A stretch of DNA of 64,000 bases. Source: Guptibacillus spartinae. GTDB taxonomy: Bacteria > Bacillota > Bacilli > Bacillales > Guptibacillaceae. Below the pieces are notes generated by a model, which was not told the origin of the DNA, made no database searches, and worked only from the letters and a program-made list of their open reading frames with translations. The translations under genes were made by a program, and so were the position numbers. Below, piece by piece: positions 1 through 8,716 of this stretch. The stretch is from the NCBI RefSeq assembly GCF_028610625.1, contig NZ_JAQQWU010000002.1, forward strand, positions 480,817 to 544,816, given 5' to 3'. Position 1 is the stretch's first letter; each line of letters starts with the position of its first letter.

Positions 1-135
1 CTCACCAAATTGGTCTGATGTATTCATTTCCTCCTGCCATCCGCCAAATGCCAAACTTGAAACAAAGTTAAAGCCTAGCGACACGATGATAAGAACAACT
101 GTAATTCCTAGTGCAATCCATCGTTTACCATTCAT
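1..135 (-). CDS. sppA: Signal peptide peptidase SppA, N-terminal fragment
   Basis: Only the first 45 codons lie inside the window, and the gene runs off the left edge. The visible protein starts MNGKRWIAL and goes straight into a hydrophobic membrane anchor (about residues 6-30), followed by a polar stretch. This matches the start of Bacillus SppA, a membrane-anchored serine protease that degrades cleaved signal peptides and remnant membrane peptides. The ATG at 135-133 sits behind a strong AGGAGG. The gene is divergent from nadK, the same arrangement as sppA-ytdI in B. subtilis. The catalytic domain is not visible, so the call rests on the N-terminus and synteny. Confidence 0.75.
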   Translation of the reverse strand, partial: MNGKRWIALGITVVLIIVSLGFNFVSSLAFGGWQEEMNTSDQFGE

Positions 136-174
136 TGTAAGCCTCCTCTATATCCTGATGCTTTCTTATGTACG

Positions 175-198
175 ATGAAACCGCCTGATAGGTTTCAT
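175..198. other. Inverted repeat in the sppA/nadK divergent spacer
   Basis: ATGAAACC (175-182) pairs with GGTTTCAT (191-198) around an 8-nt loop, followed on the plus strand by a short T run. Read on the minus strand it lies in the sppA leader region. It may be a small hairpin or an operator. The function is unknown. Confidence 0.3.
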
Positions 199-339
199 AT
201 TTTTGAGAATACCATACAAAATAAGGAAGCGCACTTCTAAAAGCAACGAAAAAAAATTAGGATCGTGATGGGAGATGGAGTCTTATGCCGATTAGTGATA
301 AAGTAAAGAGGACTAACAGTTGGACAGGGAGGAATTCAG

Positions 340-1137
340 ATGCCAAATCGAAGAAATTTGTTTTTTTTCTATAAACAGACTGAAGAAATTCAGGAGAAAG
401 TAGAACCCTTAAAAACTCTTGCGGAAAAGAACGATTTTCATATCGTAGAAAATCCTGAAGAGGCAAGCATTATCGCTAGCATCGGAGGAGACGGGGCTTT
501 CCTTCAAGCCGTTCGAAAAACTGGGTTTCGTGAAGATTGCCTCTATGTAGGTATTTCTACTGGCGAACTCGGATTTTATTGTGATTTCCACATTGATAAT
601 ATCCAGCATATGGTGGACGATATTTTATTAGAAGGTATTGAAGTTCGTCGCTATCCAACGATTGAAGTAAAAGTAAACAATGAATCCTCTTTCTTCTGCT
701 TAAATGAATGTACAATTCGCTCGTCCATCATTAAAACCCTTGCGATGGAAGTCTATGTAGAAGATTTTCATTTTGAAACGTTTAGGGGAGACGGTCTCAT
801 TGTATCCACACCGACAGGTAGTACGGCATATAATAAATCCGTAAATGGTGCTGTTGTAGACCCCAAACTTGCTTGTATGCAAGTGAGTGAACTCGCCTCA
901 CTTAACAATAACCATTATCGTACGCTCGGCTCTCCATTTCTATTAAGTGATGAGAGAACGCTTACGCTTCAAGTGATTCAAGACGGGAACGACTACCCTG
1001 TCATCGGCATTGATAATGAAGCCATGAGCATTCAACACGCCAAAGAAATTCAAATTCACATCCCAGAAAAACGCATTAAAACGGTGAAACTTAAAAACAA
1101 TTCTTTCTGGCATAAAGTACAAAGAAGTTTCCTTTAA
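340..1137 (+). CDS. nadK: NAD kinase
   Basis: Cytoplasmic ATP-NAD kinase that phosphorylates NAD to NADP. At 265 residues the length is normal for the short Bacillus type (YtdI/PpnKB). The catalytic GGDG motif is at residues 49-52, the NE pair at 122-123, and the nucleotide-binding TPTGSTAYN at 157-165. The ATG follows GGGAGG with good spacing. It is divergent from sppA and convergent with the amidohydrolase gene, with a shared terminator immediately after the stop. Bacillus species usually carry two NAD kinases. The position beside sppA points to the ytdI orthologue rather than the yjbN one. Confidence 0.93.
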   Translation: MPNRRNLFFFYKQTEEIQEKVEPLKTLAEKNDFHIVENPEEASIIASIGGDGAFLQAVRKTGFREDCLYVGISTGELGFYCDFHIDNIQHMVDDILLEGIEVRRYPTIEVKVNNESSFFCLNECTIRSSIIKTLAMEVYVEDFHFETFRGDGLIVSTPTGSTAYNKSVNGAVVDPKLACMQVSELASLNNNHYRTLGSPFLLSDERTLTLQVIQDGNDYPVIGIDNEAMSIQHAKEIQIHIPEKRIKTVKLKNNSFWHKVQRSFL

Positions 1138-1140
1138 ACG

Positions 1141-1167
1141 AAAAGCGCCGCATCACGCGGCGCTTTT
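1141..1167. terminator. Bidirectional terminator, nadK / ytcJ
   Basis: An 11-bp perfect stem, AAAAGCGCCGC (1141-1151) with GCGGCGCTTTT (1157-1167), encloses a 5-nt loop. It has A and T tails on both sides and lies between two convergent genes. Confidence 0.9.
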
Positions 1168-1172
1168 CTCCT

Positions 1173-2768
1173 TTATCCTTCTTTTTTGTATACAATTGTT
1201 TCATCAATAACCGTCATCACCGCATTTGTGTAAAGAAGAAGATCAGGATCACATTGGAAGATATCTCGATCTAAAACAGTAAAATCCGCATCAAAGTTTT
1301 CTTTAATTAGACCTCTTTCACATTCCCTTCCAATTGCGAACGCACTTCCTTTTGTGAACAGACAGACGCTCTCAAACATCGATAGCTTTTGCTCTGGATA
1401 ATACCCACTATGGTTTTCATCTGGACGCTTACGTGTAACGGCCGCATGAATGCCCAACAAAGGGTTAACCGGTTCAATAGGCGCATCTGATCCACCAGCA
1501 ATGGGCACTCCACTATCAAGAAGCGTTTTCCAGGCAAAAGAAAGACCCATTCTCTTTTCCCCAAGACGTTCCATTACCCAAGGAAAATCAGAGGCCACAA
1601 ACCTTGGCTGAATATCAAGAACAACTGAAAGCTGCTGTAATCGTGTTAATAAATCTTCGCGCACCACTTGAGTATGGATGAGACGATCTCTTAAGCCATA
1701 TGGAGCAGGATACTGTTCAATGGCTTCAATTGCATACTCAAGCGCCAGGTCACCAATAACATGAATCGCGACAGGCATATCATGAGCTCTTGCTTTCTTT
1801 ACAAGTTCCGTGAGGCCTTCAATGCTATGAATCGCAACCCCTGAGGTGTCAGGAGAATCATTATATGGAAGGCTAAGCAAAGCGGTACGTCCCCCAAGGG
1901 CCCCATCAGCAAAAATTTTCATAGCTCCGAGCTCAACGTAGTTGGTTCCATCCCCAAACCCAAGTCCCTGTTTGCGCATCTCTTCAATAACTTCATGATG
2001 TACAAGTAAATTTGCTCTAAATTTTCTTTGTCCATTAATCACATTTAGGAAGGTTTCATACGTCCGAGTAAAGCCACCATAATAATTTAAGTCTTCCGTA
2101 TGCCCCCCTGTTACCCCCTGAGCTACAAGATCATCCACTGAACGCGATAGTGCTTTTTCGAGGAATTCAATACTTACTTCTGGCATGGTATCTTTCACTA
2201 ATTCCTGAGCACGGTCAAGTAAATATCCAGTGGCTCTACCATCATTATCGCGGATAATAACCCCACCTTCAGGGTCTGGTGTTTCATCTGTAATTCCCGC
2301 AAGAGTAAGGGCTATCGAGTTAGCCAAAATGGCATGTCGGCATACCCTCGTTAACATCATTGGATGGTGAGGTGCGATTTCATCCAATTCGTCACGATGA
2401 AATATTTTACGATCATGGAAGTTGTTTTCATTCCATCCTTCTCCGATGATCCATTCATTCGGCGCTGCCTCACTAACTTTACTTATAAGAAGTCTTTTCA
2501 TTTCTTCAGCCGAATCAGCTTCTGATAAATCAAGTCGAAGTAGCTTTTCACCATGACCAATCATATGAAGATGACTATCTACAAAACCAGGAATCATAAC
2601 ATTGCCTTTTAAATCATGTTGGGTTGTCAGTTCTTTTCCGAACATTGATGTGAGTTCTGATTTAGACCCAACCTTTTTAATACGTCCGTTTTCTGTATAG
2701 ACAGCTTCTACTGTTTCATGTTCATGTTCAAGCGTATAAATTTTGCCACCAAACCAAAGAGTTCCCAC
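1173..2768 (-). CDS. ytcJ: Amidohydrolase 3 family protein (YtcJ-like)
   Basis: A 531-residue metal-dependent amidohydrolase of the YtcJ/NfdA type. The N-terminal beta-sandwich leads into the metal-binding HLH of DSHLHM (about 64-69). The barrel follows with GGSDAP late in the protein and a C-terminal return to the small domain (DADFTVLD). Family members hydrolyse amides, formamides or carbamates of varied substrates, so the true substrate is unknown. Translation starts at a GTG at 2768 with GGGGAG upstream. The location next to nadK matches the ytcJ-ytdI-sppA order of B. subtilis. There is no signal peptide, so it is cytoplasmic. Confidence 0.85.
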   Translation of the reverse strand: MGTLWFGGKIYTLEHEHETVEAVYTENGRIKKVGSKSELTSMFGKELTTQHDLKGNVMIPGFVDSHLHMIGHGEKLLRLDLSEADSAEEMKRLLISKVSEAAPNEWIIGEGWNENNFHDRKIFHRDELDEIAPHHPMMLTRVCRHAILANSIALTLAGITDETPDPEGGVIIRDNDGRATGYLLDRAQELVKDTMPEVSIEFLEKALSRSVDDLVAQGVTGGHTEDLNYYGGFTRTYETFLNVINGQRKFRANLLVHHEVIEEMRKQGLGFGDGTNYVELGAMKIFADGALGGRTALLSLPYNDSPDTSGVAIHSIEGLTELVKKARAHDMPVAIHVIGDLALEYAIEAIEQYPAPYGLRDRLIHTQVVREDLLTRLQQLSVVLDIQPRFVASDFPWVMERLGEKRMGLSFAWKTLLDSGVPIAGGSDAPIEPVNPLLGIHAAVTRKRPDENHSGYYPEQKLSMFESVCLFTKGSAFAIGRECERGLIKENFDADFTVLDRDIFQCDPDLLLYTNAVMTVIDETIVYKKEG

Positions 2769-2933
2769 TGATGTTCTCCCCTTTATGCCAATTGTGAGCT
2801 TATTGTATCATTCCTATTATAAACTGTGAATCTTCTGGTTTTTCTTCAAACTCTTGGTTGATTTTTCAATCATGATACAATAAGAATAACTAAGAGAAAG
2901 TGCAAGACAATTGTTGAAGGTGAGGAAATCTCT

Positions 2934-4001
2934 TTGAAGAAGAAAATATTATTTACAGGCGGCGGCTCGGCCGGACACGTCACAGTTAACTTAGCTCTTA
3001 TTCCGCGTTTTCTAGAAGACGATTGGGATATCCATTATATTGGATCAGAGAAAGGGATCGAACGGCAGCTTATTGAACCTGTTAAAGGCGTTACGTATCA
3101 TCACGTGGCTACCGGTAAATTAAGAAGGTACTTTGATTGGAATAACTTTAAAGACCCTTTTAAAGTTGTTAAAGGCGTGGGAGAAGCTTTCTCCATTATA
3201 AAACGAGAAAAACCTTCTGTTATTTTCTCAAAAGGTGGGTTTGTTTCAGTCCCTGTAGTCATTGCAGGAAAAATGAATGGTGTACCTGTCATTATTCATG
3301 AATCTGATTTAACTCCTGGCCTCGCCAATAAAGTCGCCATACCTTTCGCATCAAAAGTGTGTACCACTTTCCCAGAAACGGTCAAGCATCTTCCTGAAAA
3401 TAAAGCCGAATATATTGGAGCGGTTGTACGAGATGAACTTAAAAGTGGTGATCGTTCAAAAGGTTTGTCCTTTGCTGGATTTAGTGGAACAAAGCCAGTA
3501 ATGCTCATTATGGGAGGTAGTCTTGGAGCCAAGCGAATTAACGAAGCTGTTCGCCACCAGCTTAATCAGTTGCTACAAACGTTCGATATTCTTCACCTTA
3601 CCGGTAAAGGACAGGTTGATGAAACGCTACAAATGAACAGTTACAAGCAATTTGAATACGTCACAGATGAGCTTCCTGACTTGCTAGCAATGTCTGACTT
3701 AATTGTTTCGAGAGCTGGATCTAACTCCATCTTTGAGTTTCTTGCATTAAAGAAACCCATGTTGCTCATTCCTTTGTCAAGAGCCGCAAGTCGAGGAGAC
3801 CAAATCTTAAATGCGCAATCATTCCAGAAATCAGGCTACGCGAATGTTTTGTTGGAGGAAGATTTAACCGACGCTTCTTTTTTAAGATTAGTTCGTGAAA
3901 CCTACGAAAAGCGCACAACATACTTAAAAGCAATGGAACAAGACAATGCGGGGGATCAAGCAAATAAAATCGAAGCATTGATTAAGAGCCATGCAAAATA
4001 A
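2934..4001 (+). CDS. murG: MurG-family glycosyltransferase (UDP-GlcNAc:lipid I GlcNAc transferase)
   Basis: A 355-residue GT28 protein with the N-terminal GGGSAGHVT loop (residues 9-17), a lipid-binding side with SKGGFVSVP (about 99-107), HESD, and the C-terminal UDP-GlcNAc site including GGSLGAK and SRAGSN. MurG adds GlcNAc to lipid I at the inner membrane face, making lipid II. The start is TTG at 2934 after GGTGAGG. The gene stands alone, away from any division and cell wall cluster. It resembles the GGGSAGHVT subtype that I recall from B. cereus-group genomes, so it may be a second copy or the only MurG in this genome. The enzyme family is secure. Confidence 0.9.
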   Translation: MKKKILFTGGGSAGHVTVNLALIPRFLEDDWDIHYIGSEKGIERQLIEPVKGVTYHHVATGKLRRYFDWNNFKDPFKVVKGVGEAFSIIKREKPSVIFSKGGFVSVPVVIAGKMNGVPVIIHESDLTPGLANKVAIPFASKVCTTFPETVKHLPENKAEYIGAVVRDELKSGDRSKGLSFAGFSGTKPVMLIMGGSLGAKRINEAVRHQLNQLLQTFDILHLTGKGQVDETLQMNSYKQFEYVTDELPDLLAMSDLIVSRAGSNSIFEFLALKKPMLLIPLSRAASRGDQILNAQSFQKSGYANVLLEEDLTDASFLRLVRETYEKRTTYLKAMEQDNAGDQANKIEALIKSHAK

Positions 4002-4005
4002 GAAG

Positions 4006-4037
4006 AAGAGGACCAACAAATCGGTCCTCTTTTTTTC
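4006..4037. terminator. Terminator after murG
   Basis: AAGAGGACC (4006-4014) pairs with GGTCCTCTT (4023-4031), followed by a T run on the plus strand. It probably also ends the convergent mbcS transcript. Confidence 0.88.
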
Positions 4038-4064
4038 TTTTCTAAAGATCTTATTCTGTACTCT

Positions 4065-5642
4065 TTAAGACGCACCCTGCGTTTCTTTTTGACGGAGTTC
4101 AATCCTTCTTATCTTACCAGACGTTGTCTTTGGAAGTTCTTCAATAAATTCAATTTTACGAGGGTATTTATATGGAGCCGTCAACTCTTTCACATGATCT
4201 TGAAGCTCACGAGTTAATGCATCTCCTGCATGACTCGCATCTTTTAATACAATGTAAGCTTTGACGATATTTCCTCTTACTTCATCCGGACTTGCCACAA
4301 CAGCACATTCTTGAACGGCTGGATGTTTCACGAGAGCATCTTCTACTTCAAAAGGGCCAATCGTATAGCCTGAACTAATGATGATGTCATCACCTCTGCC
4401 CTCAAACCAAAAATAGCCATCTTCATCTTTAGAAGCCTTATCTCCTGTTAAGTAATAGTCCCCTCTGTATGCCATTTGTGTGCGCTCTTGATCTTGATAG
4501 TACTTTTTGAAGAGAGCTGGCACATCTTTATGCACGGCAATATCTCCAACTTCCCCAACTTGGACCGGCTCTCCCTCTTCATTAATAATTTCCACCTGGT
4601 TTCCTGGGGTTGGTTTCCCCATCGATCCTGGTTTTACTTCCATCCCTTTTAAAATACCAACAAGCAACGTATTTTCTGTTTGACCATAGCCATCTCTTAC
4701 ATCAATTTGAAAATACTTTCTAAACGTATCAATCACTTCTCGATTAAGTGGCTCTCCTGCTGAGACTGCGCTTCGAAGCGCAGGTAGCTTAAAGCGTTCC
4801 AAACCATCTACTTTAGCCATTAGTCGGTATTCTGTTGGCGTACAACATAGCACATTAATATCGTATTGAGAAAGAAAACCTAAATACGCTTCAGGATCAA
4901 ATTTACCGCTGTATAAAAATCCAGTAGCTCCACTACCTAACGTAGCAACAAATGGGCTCCAGATCCACTTTTGCCAGCCGGGGCCTGCGGTTGCCCAAAC
5001 ATGGTCCCCTTCCTGAATATCAAGCCAGGACGAAGAAGATGTTCTTAGATGAGCATACGCCCACCCATGGCTATGGACCACACCTTTAGGATTTCCGGTC
5101 GTGCCTGACGTATAGGAAAGAAACGCCATATCATCACGCAAAGTTTTCACACCTTCGAAAGAAGCGCTTTCATTTTCAGATTTCTGAAGTAGAGAAATCC
5201 ACCCTTCCGCTTCCTCTCCAACACTATACTTCCATTTTAATGAGGGGGCATCGGCTTCTACACCTGCAAATGCTTCAGTCAACTGTGATTCACAGATAAC
5301 TGCCTTCGCTTCTGAATGATTGATTCGATAGACCAAATCCTTCTTTCGCAGCATTTCCGAGGAGGGAATAACAACAAGACCTGCTTTTAGACAGGCAATG
5401 TAAACAGCGTATGTATCAATTAGTCTAGGCATCATAATAAGAACGCGATCCTGGGGTGCTAACCCTTCACTTGTTAAAGCGCCAGCAATGCGGTTCGCCT
5501 TTTCAAATAAATGCTTGTATGTGATTTCTTGCTCATGACCTTGATCACTTCGCCAGTGTAAAGCCACCTTGTCTCCGTTAGAAGCAAAGCGCTCCATTTC
5601 ACTTGTTAAATTATAATATTCTGGTGCAATTAAGTCTTGCAT
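4065..5642 (-). CDS. mbcS: Acyl-CoA synthetase (MbcS/YtcI-like, AMP-forming)
   Basis: A 525-residue ANL-superfamily enzyme that activates a carboxylic acid to acyl-CoA through an acyl-adenylate. The AMP-binding loop YTSGTTGNPKG is at 177-187. The hinge/TGD region (YLTGDKA) follows, and the catalytic lysine is in TSGKIRR (about K510). B. subtilis YtcI lies in the same neighbourhood and is described as a methylbutyryl-CoA synthetase that feeds branched-chain fatty acids. I infer that role from similarity and synteny. The ATG at 5642 follows GAGGAGG. Medium-chain or short branched substrates other than methylbutyrate cannot be excluded. Confidence 0.82.
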   Translation of the reverse strand: MQDLIAPEYYNLTSEMERFASNGDKVALHWRSDQGHEQEITYKHLFEKANRIAGALTSEGLAPQDRVLIMMPRLIDTYAVYIACLKAGLVVIPSSEMLRKKDLVYRINHSEAKAVICESQLTEAFAGVEADAPSLKWKYSVGEEAEGWISLLQKSENESASFEGVKTLRDDMAFLSYTSGTTGNPKGVVHSHGWAYAHLRTSSSSWLDIQEGDHVWATAGPGWQKWIWSPFVATLGSGATGFLYSGKFDPEAYLGFLSQYDINVLCCTPTEYRLMAKVDGLERFKLPALRSAVSAGEPLNREVIDTFRKYFQIDVRDGYGQTENTLLVGILKGMEVKPGSMGKPTPGNQVEIINEEGEPVQVGEVGDIAVHKDVPALFKKYYQDQERTQMAYRGDYYLTGDKASKDEDGYFWFEGRGDDIIISSGYTIGPFEVEDALVKHPAVQECAVVASPDEVRGNIVKAYIVLKDASHAGDALTRELQDHVKELTAPYKYPRKIEFIEELPKTTSGKIRRIELRQKETQGAS

Positions 5643-5758
5643 AGTGTGCCTCCTCTATTATGTAATAGTTATATTATACACAAAAGTACGAAAGTTTTGA
5701 ATCCATTCAAATTTAAAACAGAATCGACCGTAATGACTTAACCGAGGATGAACCAACT

Positions 5759-5791
5759 AAAAAAAGAGGAAGATGCTTATGCATCTTCCTC
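5759..5791 (-). terminator. Terminator of sspA
   Basis: GAGGAAGATGC (5766-5776) pairs with GCATCTTCCTC (5781-5791) over a TTAT loop. The minus strand continues into a 7-nt T run (5765-5759), a classic intrinsic terminator 18 nt past the sspA stop. Confidence 0.92.
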
Positions 5792-5808
5792 CGAGCCAAT
5801 TTATTCAA

Positions 5809-6003
5809 TTATTTGGAGTATCCTCCGAACTGCTGTTCAGACTGCTGAACAAGACGCTTTGTGATCTCGCCACCAACTGAACCATTTGAACGTGAAGTTG
5901 AGTCAGGTCCAAGATTCACACCAAATTCAGAAGCAATTTCATATTTCATTTGATCTAAAGCTTGTTGTACACCAGGTACTACAAGTTTGTTTGTGTTTGC
6001 CAT
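5809..6003 (-). CDS. sspA: Alpha/beta-type small acid-soluble spore protein
   Basis: A 64-residue SASP that coats and protects DNA in the dormant spore and is degraded on germination. It has both conserved family blocks: the EIASEFGV segment, which contains the germination protease (GPR) cleavage site, and the C-terminal [12 protein letters not shown] block. The ATG at 6003 follows AAGGAGGTG. It lies directly downstream of thiI, as sspA does in B. subtilis. Forespore (sigma-G) expression is expected from the family, but I could not find a convincing sigma-G promoter by eye. This gene is direct evidence for a spore-forming host. Confidence 0.96.
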   Translation of the reverse strand: MANTNKLVVPGVQQALDQMKYEIASEFGVNLGPDSTSRSNGSVGGEITKRLVQQSEQQFGGYSK

Positions 6004-6017
6004 AAGTTATTCACCTC

Positions 6018-6043
6018 CTTGTCAATATCATGTGATAGACAAG
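6018..6043 (-). other. Hairpin abutting the sspA ribosome binding site
   Basis: CTTGTC/GACAAG plus inner TATCA/TGATA form an 11-bp stem with a 2-nt bulge and a tiny loop. On the minus strand its 3' arm ends in the AAG that begins the sspA AAGGAGG. It could stabilise the mRNA 5' end or tune translation. The role is unproven. Confidence 0.4.
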
Positions 6044-6092
6044 TAGGTGTTATCCTCATTAACTTATGGTAGCGTGGTAAAATGCTGGAAGT

Positions 6093-7289
6093 CTACAGCA
6101 ACTCTCCAAAGGAATCGTCTTTTTCTTTAATAATAATTGTTTCAACCCCATTTACCGCTTCCTCGACAAGTTCCTCAACCGGTAGGTATTGTTCAAATTT
6201 ATTAGCGTGCTCACGTTTAGGCTTTGTTTTCGGAGCTTCTGGTAAAAATACCGTACAACAATCTTCATATGGGCGAATGGAGATGTCATACAAATCAATT
6301 GCTCTAGAAATCCTCATAATTTCAATTTTATCCATCGAAATAAGCGGCCTTAATACCGGGTAATTTGTTACCTCGTTAATTGTATTCATACTTTGAATCG
6401 TTTGACTCGCAACCTGTCCAAGACTTTCTCCTGTTGCAATGGCCAATGCATTATTTTTCTCAGCAAGTTTTTCTGTAATGCGCATCATCATTCTTCTCAT
6501 AATCGTCATGCTATAGTTATCTGGCATTTCTTTTTGAATCGCTTTTTGTGTGTTAGTAAACGGCACAATATGAAGGCGAATGTCGCCTCCAAAGCGGGAA
6601 AGAACTTTAACAAGGTCCTCCACTTTTTGTCTTGATCGTTCGCTCGTAAAGGGTGGACTATGAAAATGGACAGCCTCCAATTTCACACCTCGTTTCATCG
6701 TAAGATAGCCTGCAACAGGACTATCAATACCACCAGATAACATCAACATGACTTTATTCTCTTGCACAGTAGGCAATCCACCTGCACCTTCGGAATTGTT
6801 GCAGCTAAGATAAGCACCATCCTGCTTCACTTCCACTTTCAACTCCATATCAGGATGATGGACGTCCACTGTCAATTTCTCTGTGTGACTAAGGACAAAG
6901 CCACCTATATCGCGGTTCATGTCCTGGGAACGATGTGGAAACTGTTTAAATGGCCTTCTCACAGTAACCTTAAACGTCATACTCGCATCGCCCATTTGAT
7001 CTTTTACTAACTGTAATGCTTTTTCTTTAATTAAGTTTAGATCGTGTTCTGTTTTAATAGCTACACTTAAAGAATGAATTCCAAAGATTGTTTTAAGTTT
7101 TTTTAGAATTGGTTCTGGATCTTCGCCATTAAGTTTTACAATCATCCGATCAAAAGATTGATGCACTTCAATTGATGGGTAATCAGATAATACTTGCTTC
7201 ACTCTTTTTTTCAAAGATGTAATAAAGCCTTTTCTGTTTTTTCCTTTTAGAGAAATTTCACCGTAGCGAAGAATAATATGATCATACAT
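6093..7289 (-). CDS. thiI: tRNA 4-thiouridine synthetase ThiI
   Basis: A 398-residue enzyme that adenylates U8 of tRNA and transfers sulfur to make 4-thiouridine. It also serves thiazole synthesis in many bacteria. The N-terminal ferredoxin-like and THUMP domains occupy about residues 1-165. The PP-loop SGGIDS is at 185-190. The protein stops without the C-terminal rhodanese domain of the E. coli form, as is usual in Bacillus. It is translationally linked to nifZ: the nifZ stop is only 5 nt upstream and the GAGG of its RBS overlaps the nifZ 3' end. NifZ is therefore the likely sulfur donor. Confidence 0.96.
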   Translation of the reverse strand: MYDHIILRYGEISLKGKNRKGFITSLKKRVKQVLSDYPSIEVHQSFDRMIVKLNGEDPEPILKKLKTIFGIHSLSVAIKTEHDLNLIKEKALQLVKDQMGDASMTFKVTVRRPFKQFPHRSQDMNRDIGGFVLSHTEKLTVDVHHPDMELKVEVKQDGAYLSCNNSEGAGGLPTVQENKVMLMLSGGIDSPVAGYLTMKRGVKLEAVHFHSPPFTSERSRQKVEDLVKVLSRFGGDIRLHIVPFTNTQKAIQKEMPDNYSMTIMRRMMMRITEKLAEKNNALAIATGESLGQVASQTIQSMNTINEVTNYPVLRPLISMDKIEIMRISRAIDLYDISIRPYEDCCTVFLPEAPKTKPKREHANKFEQYLPVEELVEEAVNGVETIIIKEKDDSFGELL

Positions 7290-7294
7290 AGCTA

Positions 7295-8434
7295 TTACCT
7301 CATTACTTGTTTTAGTTTTGGTATTGCCCTTTGCAACTCTTTAAGAAACAGGTCGAGTTGATCTTTTGTTGTATCAAAAGAAAGACTAATTCGAATCGCA
7401 GATTTTGCTCGTATTTCGGATAAGCCAACCGCTGTTAAAACATGGCTTGCTTCGGCAACTTTTGATGAACACGCCGAACGCGTCGAAACATAAATATCTT
7501 TTTCCTCAAGCGTATGAATGAGTACTTCTGGTTTAATACCGGGGATGGAAAAATTCACGATATGTGGTGTCCCAGAGAGAGTACTATTCAACTCGACACC
7601 GTCTACTTTTAATAATTCATCTAACAATTCCCCTCTTAACGTTTCAAGCGTGTCTTTATGAACTTTTGCCTTATTTAAATACAAGCGAAGCGCTTTTGCC
7701 ATTGCAACAATTCCCGGGCCATTTTCTGTACCTGAACGAATTTCATGTTCCTGTCCTCCACCTGAGAGGAGTGGAAATAAGACAACTTTCTCTCTCTTAA
7801 GGAGTAAGCCATTGCCTTTTAACCCGTGAAATTTATGGGCTGAGTATGAAATGAAGTCGGCATTCACATCCTCAAAGTCAAGCGGTACTTTTCCTATGCC
7901 TTGAACATCATCAATGTGAAATAGCGCACGTGATTTCTTTTTTATAAGCTGTCCTATTTCTTTAATCGGTTGGATCGATCCAAGCTCGTTATTCACATGC
8001 ATGATGGATACTAGAATTGTTTCAGAAGTAAGGGCAGCTGCTAACTCGTCTAAAGAAACCTTCCCCTCTTGATCAACTGATAGATAAGTTACTTTAAAAC
8101 CTAGGGATTCGAGCTGTCGAAATGCCTCTAAGGTAGATGCGTGCTCAATACTGCTAGTGATCAGATGTTTTCCCTGATTCAAATACTGTAATGCTGTCCC
8201 TTTTATCGCAAGGTTATTACTTTCAGTTCCACCTGATGTAAAGATGATTTCATTTATTTTAACGTTTAATAAATTTGCTATGCTTGACCTTGCTTGTCGA
8301 AGCAGCCTTTCTGCCTCTCCTCCTTTTCGATGTAGAGAAGAAGGATTTGCAAAAAACTGTTCAGAAGCTGTGCGAAAAGCAACGAGTGCTTCTTCGTAAG
8401 GTTTCGTCGTAGCACTATTATCCAAATAAATCAT
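7295..8434 (-). CDS. nifZ: Cysteine desulfurase NifZ (IscS/NifS-like)
   Basis: A 379-residue PLP enzyme that releases sulfur from cysteine as an enzyme persulfide. The PLP lysine is K201 in SAHKFHG, and the active-site cysteine is C322 in STRSACSS. The usual HxDAxQ motif reads HIDDVQ here, a mild variation near 173-178. The tight coupling to thiI matches the B. subtilis nifZ-thiI pair dedicated to 4-thiouridine in tRNA. The ATG at 8434 has AAGGTG upstream. The pair is likely transcribed from the spacer shared with the divergent braB. Confidence 0.94.
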   Translation of the reverse strand: MIYLDNSATTKPYEEALVAFRTASEQFFANPSSLHRKGGEAERLLRQARSSIANLLNVKINEIIFTSGGTESNNLAIKGTALQYLNQGKHLITSSIEHASTLEAFRQLESLGFKVTYLSVDQEGKVSLDELAAALTSETILVSIMHVNNELGSIQPIKEIGQLIKKKSRALFHIDDVQGIGKVPLDFEDVNADFISYSAHKFHGLKGNGLLLKREKVVLFPLLSGGGQEHEIRSGTENGPGIVAMAKALRLYLNKAKVHKDTLETLRGELLDELLKVDGVELNSTLSGTPHIVNFSIPGIKPEVLIHTLEEKDIYVSTRSACSSKVAEASHVLTAVGLSEIRAKSAIRISLSFDTTKDQLDLFLKELQRAIPKLKQVMR

Positions 8435-8555
8435 ATTATGACACCTTCAGTCATCTTTTATTTCCAACTAATAATCCTACCATAGGTTAAAGCAATTACC
8501 AAATCAATTATTCCAACTTAAGGATTGAGATTCTATTATTTTAGAGGTCTTCTTC

Positions 8556-8590
8556 CATGGGGGATATTACCAAATTACTATTACCCCATG
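8556..8590. repeat. Inverted repeat in the nifZ/braB spacer
   Basis: CATGGGG (8556-8562) is mirrored by CCCCATG (8584-8590) with a 21-nt A/T-rich centre. It lies between the divergent nifZ and braB starts. It may be an operator or a hairpin. No function can be assigned. Confidence 0.35.
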
Positions 8591-8716
8591 TATGAAACGG
8601 CGGAAAATAGTCAGAATAATTAATCATTAATAGAAACGTTATGATTCATCGCCCAATTGTGTTAATATGAAGTCCGAAAATTAGGACATGTTAAACAGTT
8701 GACTCAGGAGGCCATT

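Noticed and set aside
8699..8716. TTG at 8699 as the braB start
   Set aside because: It would place the strong AGGAGG inside the coding sequence; the ATG at 8717 has ideal spacing.
8649..8716. CodY box upstream of braB
   Set aside because: Only the GAAAATT half of AATTTTCWGAAAATT is present; the other half has five mismatches.
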